This document shows positions 11,691 through 22,100 of a stretch of 64,000 nucleotides of DNA, piece by piece. Within the stretch, counting starts at the first letter, position 1; every line of letters starts with the position of its first letter. This DNA is from Breviolum minutum Mf 1.05b.01 (taxonomy: Eukaryota > Sar > Dinophyceae > Suessiales > Symbiodiniaceae). Under the pieces are notes generated by a model, which saw nothing but the letters and a program-made list of their open reading frames with translations, made no database searches and was not told the DNA's origin. Made by a program: the position numbers and the translations under genes. The DNA lies in contig DF240053.1 in NCBI GenBank assembly GCA_000507305.1, forward strand, positions 7,296-71,295, written 5' to 3'.

Positions 11691-11839
11691 CTGGCGCAAA
11701 AAACGCCATTTGATCAAAGAACTTCCGAGGAGGTGTTACGGTGGGTGTTACCAAGCCAAAGGATGACATTTGCATCAGGAAATGAACACCAAAAAAACGT
11801 CTTGAGGATGAAAATTCAGCCACATGAGACGTGTTTTTT

Positions 11840-12050
11840 TGGAAAATCAAAATTTTCTTGCGCCTTCACAACTTTTAAGGTGGAAACCACAAGTGGAACC
11901 TTATAAGCAAATGCTGCTTGACATCTTGACATAACCGGAACAAAATAATCTGAGACAAAGACATTCAAAACAATCTCTTGAGGATTTTTCGCATCAAAAC
12001 GATCATCGAAATCCACAAAAACATAGGCTTTAAAAACGGAAGGTGTCTTA
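11840..12050 (-). CDS. Exon-like segment of unidentified gene
   Basis: About 70 codons stay open with good composition: VFVDFDDRFDAKNPQEIVLN, then FVSDYFVPVMSRCQ and VPLVVSTLKVVKAQENFDF. Mixed beta/alpha character suggests a folded domain. It may contain a small intron, as a GT and several AG|G sites occur inside. No family recognised. Confidence 0.45.
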
Positions 12051-12064
12051 GATGGACTATTTCA

Positions 12065-12200
12065 ATAAATTGACTCCCCTTTTTTGGACTTCTCTACCAA
12101 CAAAAAGTCCAATTGAGCGCAGGTGGTACTTGACAAATCGGGGAGAATAGGACCATCACAGAGTTGGACCTTGGACCCCTCAAACTTGGGACAAAACAAA
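12065..12200 (-). CDS. Exon-like segment of unidentified gene
   Basis: The minus strand reads CPKFEGSKVQLCDGPILPDL followed by SSTTCAQLDFLLVEKSKKG. Three Cys are spread through it. It lies just upstream of the segment at 11840-12050 and probably belongs to the same gene. Confidence 0.45.
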
Positions 12201-12236
12201 TTGGTTCACTGAAACTAATATGTAAAAATATGTCAA

Positions 12237-12335
12237 TAATATTTCACCAACCTAGATTTTCCTGAAATAAGGTGATTTCCTTTCCTCAGCTACCGTTTGG
12301 GGTGAGGTCCTGTGAGGTTGCTATAATTTGACGAG
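12237..12335. repeat. MITE family F copy
   Basis: aatatttcaccaacctag, cctgaaataaggtgatttcc, tttggggtgaggtcctgtga and ggttgctataatttgacgag follow in the order seen at 49321. Confidence 0.65.
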
Positions 12336-12511
12336 CACATATGCATCACCCTGGAACTTGTCCTGTAAAAAACCCAGCCAAAATCACCGTTCTCGTAATT
12401 CGACAAGGCAAATACTATGCACTACCAACATCACGCACACAAAAAAAACAATAAAAACATGTTCATCTGTTCCCATCTTCATATGTATCCTTTTACTAAA
12501 AGGGTCCTTCA

Positions 12512-12703
12512 TGAACGGACCCAACGATCCAACGTTACAACACCGTTTCTTAAAAATCCCAACTCAAGGTGGGGGCCAACACCCCTCACAGCCCACATCC
12601 TGCTCGTATTCACTGGCAGGTTTGGGATACAGAAAGTATCGCCCGTGAAAGGCACCTGTTGAGATCGCCGCAATTTACGTGAAAGCCGAAACGGTTGGTG
12701 CAA
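12512..12703 (-). CDS. Exon-like segment of unidentified gene
   Basis: Over 60 codons are open on the minus strand, including FRLSRKLRRSQQVPFTGDTF and RMWAVRGVGPHLELGFLRNG. Arg-rich with hydrophobic patches. Splice borders not fixed. Product unknown. Confidence 0.35.
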
Positions 12704-13519
12704 GAATCAGAGACGTGTGCTTCTCGGAAAATCGGTTGGTTCAGTAAAATTTAAAGCTATACACAAGTTGAAAGAAACACTACACAGTATGTATACAGTT
12801 GTAAGATGTATATATATATATAATGTGTATAGTTCAAACACTATAATATAACATGTACATGGGATTCTTTAAAATTCTTTAAATATGATTTCAGAAAATC
12901 AACATTCAACATAACTACTCATGAACTACTAACTAGGTGCCCCCGATTGGAACAATGCCGAATGCCTCCTGCCAAAAACTTGCAACAACTTTGACCATAT
13001 TTGTCAAATAGATTCACCACCTCATGGATCGATTGTTGGAAAACAATTCACCTCCAGGTTCTGTTTTTGAGAGAATAACGGTTTCCACGACTCAAACCGA
13101 TGTTGAAAAAAGATCACGTACCAATGATTGGTACTATTTTGTACCATTGAAAGAAAGCTTCCACTGACTTCATCAATTTTTTTTTCAGACCAACGAATTT
13201 GTAAACAACAAAACAAGACGTCAAGCAACTTAGTTCCAGTAGAAACCATAACCATCGAATGTTGTCCCTGCTCCGCTCCTTTTGTCCTTTGCATTCAACA
13301 AAAAAAACAAACGCCGCGACTTTTCTTTGGGCCAAGATACAGAAAGGGATGCAACATGGAGGAATCACCACATCACCAAAGTCACGACTTAGATCATCCC
13401 TGGTCGAATCGCAGCCAGGCGGGAAAAAGAAACACCGGCATTCCGACATTTCCCGGACTTGACTGAGGGAAACAGCAGTGTTTTGAGGGTATATACCATG
13501 GGGTAAATTTCACAGGTAC

Positions 13520-13620
13520 CTAATGTATATATCATATATCATATATCACAAATCACATATCATATATCATATAAATTATATCTTATATCTATACATATTA
13601 TAAAATATGAATATATACTG
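13520..13620. repeat. ATATC/TATCA-rich AT tract
   Basis: Repeated atatcatatc-type units over about 100 bp, AT-rich, no coding signal. Confidence 0.7.
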
Positions 13621-14189
13621 TATCTTTCCTATATGCCCTGAAGATAAACATGGATCTCTCCTTTCAGGTGAATTCTTCAGTTCTCTGTCTCTACCATTCC
13701 CCAGCAGCCAGGTTGAACAAGACATCAAAAGATGTCGTAGCAAGACTAAAGCAATTTTGGGGGATGATCGGTGAATTGGTGGATTTTTCGATGATCTGCG
13801 GAGGATGATTTGTTCAAACCAGCAACTTGGGGTTTTCAGGGTTACTTCCGCTGAGGTCGCTAGAATTTGCTGTAACGTCCAAGCTCAATACACCCCTTGC
13901 CATTGTCGCTATAATTTGCATAGATATCTTGGGGACTCTTTCCCTTCTGAAGCGCCACCAACAAATATATTGATATACCTTGGATCTACCCCACCCAACA
14001 ACAGTCACCAGCCGGAAAGTTCATGTACTTTTTGGGATCAACTAACATAGCTGGGCTGGAAAATGGACCCGGATTGATTGAATCGATGCATGTATAGAAA
14101 TTAGTTTACCAAAAGGTACATCTCTAGGATCCGGAACATCCCAGATTAAGGCACGAAAAAAAAACGGGGTCCCTTACTTTCCATGAGTC

Positions 14190-14377
14190 ATCCTGGTTGG
14201 TAAATAGGGATGCTTACAATGGGTTTCAAAAAAAATCCCCATATAAGTGGGTAGTACAATCCCTTAGATACCCTAAACATCCCTAAACATTTATCCGGGT
14301 AGCATTCCTTAGATCCCTTTTTTTATACCCTTTAAGTATAATCCCTAAACAACCAAGTGTTTTGTTCATTGCTCAAT
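14190..14377. repeat. Dispersed repeat family G copy (with internal tandem)
   Basis: tcctggttggtaaatagggat at one end and gttcattgctcaattt at the other. Inside, ccctaaacatccctaaacat is a short tandem not found in the other copies. Confidence 0.6.
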
Positions 14378-14419
14378 TTGCCCACGGTGTTTATCCATCC
14401 TGGCAAAATCGTCCCCAAC

Positions 14420-14502
14420 CTAACCACGGCCGAGCCTTGGAAAGAAACTCAAGCGTGACGTTGCGGTAGATTCTCGTAGCGGTACGGAGGTCTCGGTCTC
14501 TC
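14420..14502 (-). CDS. Exon of unidentified gene
   Basis: Between TCCAGCAG|G and TTAG|GTTGGG the minus strand reads RDRDLRTATRIYRNVTLEFL, then SKARPWL. Length and frame agree (1 + 27 codons + 1). Basic, helical. GC content is distinctly higher than the surrounding AT-rich DNA. Confidence 0.5.
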
Positions 14503-15024
14503 CTGCTGGAAAATGTGGAATCTTTGTGTCAGACAAAATGGGGGAGGCAATTGCTAAATGGAAACACATTCAACTTTCAACCCTCAATTTTTTGTGTCAA
14601 TTCCATGAGAATTGCAAAAACAAAAACATCACATACTCAAATCAACAGTTTCTTTTTAACGAAAAAATAACTTCACGCAGAACTGACTATAAAATTGAAA
14701 CAAAGATAAAATTGATGCTTTCAAGAGCATGGCCCTGTTTTTCTACTAACCTTACAAACCGAGCCAGTGGCTTATCCTTCGGCATGTTTCGGATATCTCG
14801 TCATCCATCTATAAATCACCTCGAAACCCAGCTACATTTATATATCATAAAATCAGCCAAATGTAGGCAAATATACCATACATGCATCCTTTGGGAAACA
14901 AAAAACATGGCAACTTTTTGATTGTTGGTAAAATTCGGTTTGTTTGGGGCAATAGTTGGTCCATATCGACAAAATCAAAGGAAGAGTCAGAAACACAACA
15001 GGCACAAAGACTGAAACTAACATA

Positions 15025-15144
15025 CCCCTCCCTGAAGTTTAACAGTTCGCCCCCTGAAAAATAGGCCATCCCACGCCCTTAAAAAGGGAAAGGATCGCCT
15101 TCCAATCGCCAATGTTCAGGGTCTATGTTCAACTTCGGGAGGGG
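15025..15144. repeat. MITE family A copy (TA-flanked)
   Basis: cccctccctgaagtttaaca and tgttcaacttcgggagggg are inverted ends with TA on each side. Inner gccccctgaaaa pairs loosely with gttcagggtc. Confidence 0.85.
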
Positions 15145-15321
15145 TATATATTCACAAACCAATAGATTTCATCAACCCCCCCCCCCCTTTTACCAATCAT
15201 CAAAGCAATAATACACCAACTGCCAACCCAAACCGGAAATGAATTTCACAGATTCCTTTGGTCACTTCCTGCAGTGAAGGAGTAGACCTTGACACGGGGG
15301 TAAATGATGCACTTTGCCAGA

Positions 15322-15406
15322 GGATCAATGTATGGTACATATATACCTACATTTATCATGACAACATCAAGCAAATGTAGGTAAACATACCATAGATTGA
15401 TCCTAT
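15322..15406. repeat. MITE family C copy
   Basis: ggatcaatgtatggta and taccatagattgatcc are inverted tips. tacctacattt and aaatgtaggtaaacatacc form the inner pair. Confidence 0.8.
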
Positions 15407-15901
15407 TGATATTTTGATGATCAACATCTACAGTTTAACCATCTGAAATGTATGAGAGTCTATGAATCATGCAACCAGGTCAATAAAAACTCAAATACAC
15501 ATGTAGTGAAGCAGGATTTTCTCCATGAAAAATACCGTAACTAGTAATGATTGGTCTGATGAAAGCAACAAACAATGGCTTTAGGCTTGGATATGCGTGT
15601 GTATAAATATAGGATTCCAACAATTCTTCAGACGCACCCAAGTCTTAGACTATGTACTCTGAAAGTAAGGTTACAAATTTACAATATGGTTTGACATAAA
15701 AATAAAAAAACATTGGTCAAGGGTACTTTTTCATCTTCTCTTTCTTGACATGAAACACACGCAAAGATTCAAGGAAGAGTCATTTGCAACCAGAGAAACT
15801 CTAAAAACTATGGTTGGATATGTACATTACATACGTGTATATAATATGCACACACAGCATAATCATCATATGCATCAAACCACTCCCTGGCAAATTCCCA
15901 C

Positions 15902-15993
15902 CTGATCAGCAGTTGATCCGTGCAAACTGCGATGGCCTTTGCATCCATGAAGTCACAGCCGGAATTTTTGGGATCGGTCGGCGTGAATTTCAT
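15902..15993 (-). CDS. Possible first exon of unidentified gene
   Basis: ATG at 15993 opens 30 codons plus two bases up to CAG|GTGGGA. They include KFTPTDPKNSGCDFMDAKAI and AVCTDQLLI. No acceptor is obvious directly upstream, so this may be a true start, but an internal Met is possible. Product unknown. Confidence 0.5.
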
Positions 15994-16012
15994 GTTTGTT
16001 TTCTATGCTAAA

Positions 16013-16120
16013 AACCCCTGAAAACTAACATGTCCCCCAAAAAGGGACTATTTTAGTAGGGAATACATCTGAACCAACCTCCTTGATTTTCAGGGGACAG
16101 CCGTTAGTTTTCAGGGGAGT
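16013..16120. repeat. MITE family A-like copy
   Basis: cccctgaaaactaacatgtc and gccgttagttttcaggggag are inverted ends. Confidence 0.75.
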
Positions 16121-16470
16121 AGTTTCCCTATCTGGAGGTATTGTTAGAAATGAGTTCACAGAACATAAATTTCCTTCTGTGATTTCTGTGTAACTTCATA
16201 CCTATAACTTCCGCCCCTGCACAATTTCTTGCGTTTTCCAAAGTTAAAGAAATTATTGTGGGATCATCGATGTTCTGCCGTTTCATTTGAAAACTGTCGT
16301 TTGAATCGTTCGAAAGGATTCTGATCATCTCTAGCCAAGATAATGGCTGAAACATAATGAAACAAGGAAAAATCTAGATGCTGAATACTTCAACATGGCC
16401 ACCTGATCCCCAAGTGACTCAAACACACCCCTTTCTTTTTCACCGGCATCGGTTTGGCTCTTCGATCCTG

Positions 16471-18414
16471 TCAACTGCCTGACCTCCTTCGCTGGGTTGG
16501 AGGCCGGGCTCTAGCGGGAGTTTTGGCTTTGGAGGATCGCCCTGGGCCATTTCGTAACCATCGTCTCTGCACCATGTCACCCTTGAGGAAAATACACTGA
16601 AGAACTCTTTTGCATAATAAACGTGAGTCGCATTTGCGGCTTAACTTGCACGCATGTCCAATAAAATCCTCATTCATCTCACATCCCCAAATCATTGGGT
16701 TTGGGAAATGTTTGGTTCTGTTATCAATGAGTTTTCTGAAAGCCTCGGACTCCTGATGCCGTAAGAGGTGTAGCTTAGGCTTCATACCGTACCCACAAAA
16801 GTTCAGCTGATGGTGGCATTTGTTGGCCAACCTGCAATACCCTCGAATGAAAGAACGGTTTGTCGACCAGAGCAAAAGCATACAGTCAAACGTCAAGAAA
16901 ACCCCGTGATTGTTCATTATTTGGAAGAATTTTTTCCCAATCTCAGCACTCAAGTAGATCAGCTGTATGACCTCTCGATGTTGTGGGTTCAGCAAAGCAT
17001 TCATGCATCCAACACAAAAGACCCTGATCCATTCCATCATTATCATGGTGTCAGAGCCTTTTGAATTTGTCCACCCAAAAGAAGATGCATTTGGATAATT
17101 GAAATATAATCGGGTAAATGAACGCAGCCCCGGAGTTCGATGGGTGGTTTGGCAGAATAGCTTGAACAGGTTGTGGGCAGCTTCTAATTTCTCAGGCACT
17201 CCACCTTGTAACCCGAAGTAGCCCAAAGAACACAAAAGAAGTATCGATGATCCCACAAAATCACGATAAACACCCACCTTACACAGGTGGAACACGTCAC
17301 GGCGAAACACAGCCTCCGGCCGCTGCAGGTCGTATGGGACTTTTGTGATGCCACATTGCAGGTGCGGTTGCCAAGGCCTGGATGTGTAGATGGTACCCTC
17401 CCAACACGGGTGGTCAGTAGCGACATCTTCCCAAGATAAACCATTTGCGCCAGCACAGCACTCATGGCACATCTCCAGATCATTTCTTCTTCCCAAATGC
17501 TCGAATGAACGGGTCAGACCCCCAGCACGAGCCGCCCACTTCAAATCGCCTTTCGCTCCCACCAGCGCAATGTAGTAGGACCCTTGACCAGGGATGTCAA
17601 AGCCTTCAAAGAAGCCTTGTCTCAGATGTAACCCCAGTTGATCCAAACAAACATCAAGTAATGTTTTGTGCTGTTTGTACATGCTTCCTGGCAAAACAAA
17701 TACTGGAAAGTGCTGTAGGAATGAATGTCCTTTCATGTTCGTCCACTGGGATTGGGCCAACTCATCCAAAGTAGTTCCATCAGTTTGCGACCGTGCAGGA
17801 AACATGCCCCTCACAGTGTCAGAAGGACCACAATTCGTACATGGCCTTTTGTTTGATTTAATGTACCAACTTGTATATAGTCCTATGACAGCTTCCACAC
17901 TGATACAGACTGTTTGCCCTCTCTTCTTGCCACGCCCCTCGTCCCCATGCCAACACACAGGTATAACCCGCGATAGGTTTGTAGCATGTTCCGTGTAAAT
18001 GGGGTGTTCAGGATGAAAGTCCTTGTAGGCATGCCAAAATGCTTGAAGGTGCTGAAGTCGATCACGATGTTCCAGGATTCCCCCAACAAGAAGCGACGGT
18101 TGATGTTTCATCAAATACTGGATAGTGTCAACAGGGTTTGCATAAGGAACATCAAGTTGATCCCCTTCAGCAGTTTCATAGATCAATGAACTCAAAGGAA
18201 CCTTCCAACCATAGCCGAGATGACTGAACTTTCTCCAAGCACCCCTCGATGCATTTGACTTGGACGGAGCAGGTTGCCTTGCAGCACTGTATGCAACATC
18301 TTGCACTGTCGTGGCTGGGACCTGAGGCCGAAAGGTGCTGGGTTGAACATATTTAGTTTGAAACTGACCCAGAATCTCTTTTGGGAATTGAATCTGTTGG
18401 GGCCCCAACACCAT
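16471..18414 (-). CDS. 647-codon HGDEG-motif protein, possibly transposase-derived
   Basis: The longest uninterrupted coding frame in the window. From memory, a multi-copy Symbiodiniaceae protein family carries the same HGDEGRGKK motif; here it is at residues 156-165. Other marks are a Cys cluster CHECC (316-320), RRDVFHLCKVGVYRDFVGSS (371-390), KPKLHLLRH (545-553), an acidic patch GCEMNED (577-583) and a basic tail. Spaced acidic residues D158, D373 and E579, followed by a KPKxHxLxH motif, recall DDE-type transposases, but this is inference. Lack of introns contrasts with its neighbours and would suit a mobile or retrocopied gene. The frame just upstream (18420-18540) reads PGVRDDSFEVVNPGFAEAIA in another phase, so the real start may include an upstream exon or the gene may carry a frameshift. 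Confidence 0.75.
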   Translation of the reverse strand: MVLGPQQIQFPKEILGQFQTKYVQPSTFRPQVPATTVQDVAYSAARQPAPSKSNASRGAWRKFSHLGYGWKVPLSSLIYETAEGDQLDVPYANPVDTIQYLMKHQPSLLVGGILEHRDRLQHLQAFWHAYKDFHPEHPIYTEHATNLSRVIPVCWHGDEGRGKKRGQTVCISVEAVIGLYTSWYIKSNKRPCTNCGPSDTVRGMFPARSQTDGTTLDELAQSQWTNMKGHSFLQHFPVFVLPGSMYKQHKTLLDVCLDQLGLHLRQGFFEGFDIPGQGSYYIALVGAKGDLKWAARAGGLTRSFEHLGRRNDLEMCHECCAGANGLSWEDVATDHPCWEGTIYTSRPWQPHLQCGITKVPYDLQRPEAVFRRDVFHLCKVGVYRDFVGSSILLLCSLGYFGLQGGVPEKLEAAHNLFKLFCQTTHRTPGLRSFTRLYFNYPNASSFGWTNSKGSDTMIMMEWIRVFCVGCMNALLNPQHREVIQLIYLSAEIGKKFFQIMNNHGVFLTFDCMLLLWSTNRSFIRGYCRLANKCHHQLNFCGYGMKPKLHLLRHQESEAFRKLIDNRTKHFPNPMIWGCEMNEDFIGHACKLSRKCDSRLLCKRVLQCIFLKGDMVQRRWLRNGPGRSSKAKTPARARPPTQRRRSGS

Positions 18415-18952
18415 CAGCTATTGCTTCTGCAAAGCCGGGATTAACAACTTCAAAGCTATCATCACGCACACCTGGCATCATGAGAGTGCCAGGTGTGAGA
18501 AAAGGCAATGGTAAGGAAGTTGATATCATAGTGAGGTAAGTTCAAAGTCTTTAATGCTTCCTTGCTGGTTTTTGCAAGTCCTAGGAAAAGCGAAACCATT
18601 GAACAGGGCCGTTTTCAGAACAGCCTGAATTTGTCTCAGCGGCTGGTCAGCCCTCACTGGTGAAAAGTGAAGGATCATATCCATCTGTAACTTAACTTGG
18701 TGTTTAGGAACACCCAGGCCAAGGTGAGATTCCCCAAAGCCAAACCAACTTTTTGGGGATTCTCGAACGAACCAATTTTGAACAAATAAGATTCATTAAA
18801 CAAATCACTTGTTGTATTCGGTGCATTTTGTTGGGAAATCCCTCTTGGCAACACCCCATCGCATCCAAGACTGCAGTTGGTACAAAAAAACATTGACACA
18901 ATGAATGTTAAAACAATGCAATTTTATCAGGAACAAATCATCGAAAATAAGT

Positions 18953-19174
18953 TCACTTCTTGGAAGTCTTTCGTGTGCCCTTGTTTCCCTTGGCACCCTT
19001 TCCCTTTCCCTTAGAACCAGCTCCCTCATCCTTCGGTTGAGGTGGCTGGGCCGCATTTTTGGCTCTGGGCCGTTTCTGGCGCTTGGATTCAGGCAGTTTC
19101 TTGGACTTGGGAAGAATCGGCCTGGCTATGACGGGAGAACAATTTTGAATGGATGGGTGGTGGTGATGCAACAT
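18953..19174 (-). CDS. Lys/Gly-rich C-terminal exon
   Basis: The minus strand reads a Lys-rich tail (ILPKSKKLPESKRQKRPRAK, then PPQPKDEGAGSKGKGKGAKG) and stops at 18953. It is probably the last exon of the methyltransferase-like gene upstream or of a nested gene. Composition resembles nuclear basic tails. The following gene starts about 540 bp downstream. Confidence 0.4.
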   Translation of the reverse strand: MLHHHHPSIQNCSPVIARPILPKSKKLPESKRQKRPRAKNAAQPPQPKDEGAGSKGKGKGAKGNKGTRKTSKK

Positions 19175-22100
19175 TTTATTTGAAGTTTAGGTCTCTAGAT
19201 TTAAAATTCAAACATAACCTATCAAGAACTTGGCTTTCCTGGCCTCATCCTAGATTCCAAGGAAAGGGCCGCAACTGCCCTCAGTGACGGTTTTCAATGA
19301 AAAGGGCGGTTATATAGTTTTCCAAACAGGCTGAGGAAAAGACTGGGTTTTGGCTTGCAAAAACAACTGGTCCAATTTATCTTCAGACCTGGGCAATGGG
19401 CGAACTTTAGCAAACACTTTCAACATAGAAATTAATTTGCATGAATCAAATTACCTCCATTACTTCAAACCATCTTCAAGCTGGGTCCTTGCCAAAGTAC
19501 CGGTAGTGTTGGGACCATTTATTTTTTCCAAAACAGCAAATTTCATGGGACAAGTCATGAAGGATGTTTGAGTAATGGAGGAAATGTTGATTTTGTTTTA
19601 GGTATAGACAGAACATTTCTAAGCCTCTGGCTTTTTGTCAAAGCCATCAATCACACCAGCGTTATAGACTTGTTCAATCGCATCAGAACTACCCTGCAAG
19701 CCTTGGATAGTCTCATTGATTTTCTTCATCATCCTTAGCCGTACCAGCCAGAAAAGGGTCGAGTATTCTTTTGAGGTGTTAAATGGTTTCAATGGCCAGT
19801 AAGGTGAGCCAACACAAAGGTTGATTTGCAAACCAAAAGTCTGAGTTTGAAGGTTCGACAAATTACCCTCACCAGCTTCTTCAAACAAGCTCACGTTGGC
19901 CTGTAATTTGGCCATCCTTTTTCCCAAGCAAGTCCTTGGAACAGGCAGGGGCACCCCAATTGTTATTTTGATGTCTTTGTAATCGTCACCCAGCAAGGTA
20001 TGATTTGCAATTCCCTTCAAATCTTAGAGAAGTAGGTGAAAAAAAACCAAGGATCAACATCTTTTGCACCATTGTAGAGGGCAAAGAATCCGCGGTTAGC
20101 TCTGGAATCCCTGCCTTCTTACGCATTTTGGTAGCCTCTTCCTCTTCCCGGTCTTCATCGGGATCGATAACGGAGCAAGATTCTGAATCTTCATCACTAC
20201 CTGTGGGTCCCCGTGGTAGATAAGGAAGATGTTGCTTCAAAAAGCCTTAGAAAAAGATCCTGTTATTGCAACTGATTTCCTCATTAAAAATTATGCAAGA
20301 TCTCATGTAGGGTCCCCAATTTTCTCATAATACACACGACGTTTGAGAAACTGAGTAAAACAATCAACACATGGATTTTCCAAACCTTTTTCTGGATGTT
20401 GTTGTTGCTTACGTGTAGAAGTTGTAGAGGGTGGTGCCGCTACTGAACCCGCTTCACTCTTCGGACGAGAAGGAGTCTCAACACCTCCATCATTCACCTT
20501 CCCAACTCGCAAGGCTGCTGGCATGTGCTGGACAGGAGCCAGTTTCATGGCATCAATCTTGCTGGGATCATAGTCATCGAAGTTCGGTGGTGTTTGCTCC
20601 CATTTCACTCGACGATTGAGCTCAAGTGAGCTGCGTTGCCTTAATAATGGGATCCAAATTCATTCAGGGATTTCAGGGCTATGTTTGTCTAATACTGCTC
20701 ATGGTAAAGTGTGAGAAGGAAATCAAGAACAGTATGGCAATGAAAAATCAGAACATTATATCATGACTGGTTAGAATGATAGCTAAGGTACTTGGCCGTA
20801 GTTTTCACGCACAGTTCTGCCCAATACAATGTCTTCTTTTCGTACCGATCTTGCCTGCATGCATGGCAGGAGAAGTGCCTTAAGGGGATCTAGTTGGGAT
20901 TTCCAAATTCAAGGGTGCGTAACATTCAGGCATTTTTAAACTTAAAATGGCCTCATGAGAGTACGAGGGTTTCGCCGAGCTTCTTCTTTGACGGCCTTGA
21001 TCTTCAACCTGGGCGGAAGCAATCCCCTAGAAATTACCAAATAAATTGATGGAGTACCTCCAAGTACCTTAAGGGGTCAAGTTTCCCAAAAAGAGATGGT
21101 TTCAGTTAAAGAGCTCACTCCAACCCAAATCTATCATGGCTTGCTCCGTCATGTACTCCCCCTGTACATCAAGATCGTTGGTGAGAGAATCAGCACGGAT
21201 CATCTCGCACTCTTCCTTGAAGGCGTCCTAGTATGGGGTCAAACCATCAATTGAAGGGGAAGCTTCTTCTTGAACTATTTGATGAACAACCCCACCAAAA
21301 TCCCACCAAATTTAAAAACCAGCAAATGGAGAAACTCATTGTTGGGTTTGTTGGGATCAGGATCGAAAAATTCAAAACTGTTGTTACCAAAAAATTTGAG
21401 GACCCCGGTCCGGGCAGAATCCACAGGATTGAAAGATCTGCTCTAATGATTTACGGGCTTTCTTCTTGCCACTCTGCCACTGCTGAACTATAGTCATCGG
21501 AACTTTGTACTTCCCATCTATGTTTGGGGTGAAGATTCGACGAAGACGAGACTGCACCGCCACCTCACTAATCCGTACCTTCCCTGGCACCGGTTGTTGT
21601 GCTGACTTGTCATCCAACTCTGGAATGACACCTTCTTTCCGGCAAGGAGTGCTGACTGGCCTGGTCGGAGGAGGAGCCTCAGCTAAGAGAGGCACATGGA
21701 ACCCTGAAAGCAAGCCAGGTGTGGGGAAAATAAACGAATTGAAAGCTCCAGATTCCAATTTCCATTCACCCAATTGAAGGAGTCTTTTGGGGCAACTCAC
21801 TACCACCAATAAATGAAAAAAATCCAAGGTTTTACTTGATACTAGTTTTAAGATAGTAAAGCACTAGTGTACCCGAGACAAAACAATCTTCCAACAAGAT
21901 ACTTCATCTTCTTTTGACGCTTCTTGGCCAGTGGAGCTAAAGGGTTTAACTTGAGATGGAATCGCCTCTTGAGGATGTACAGGGTGAACAGGTTGCGGTA
22001 AGGGTTGTTCTTCCTCTTCATAAGTAGAAGCTAAACCAGCCAATGCTAGCTTGGGGAAATCCTCCGACCGGTCCTGGGGGAGTGGAGAAAACCCAGGCAT

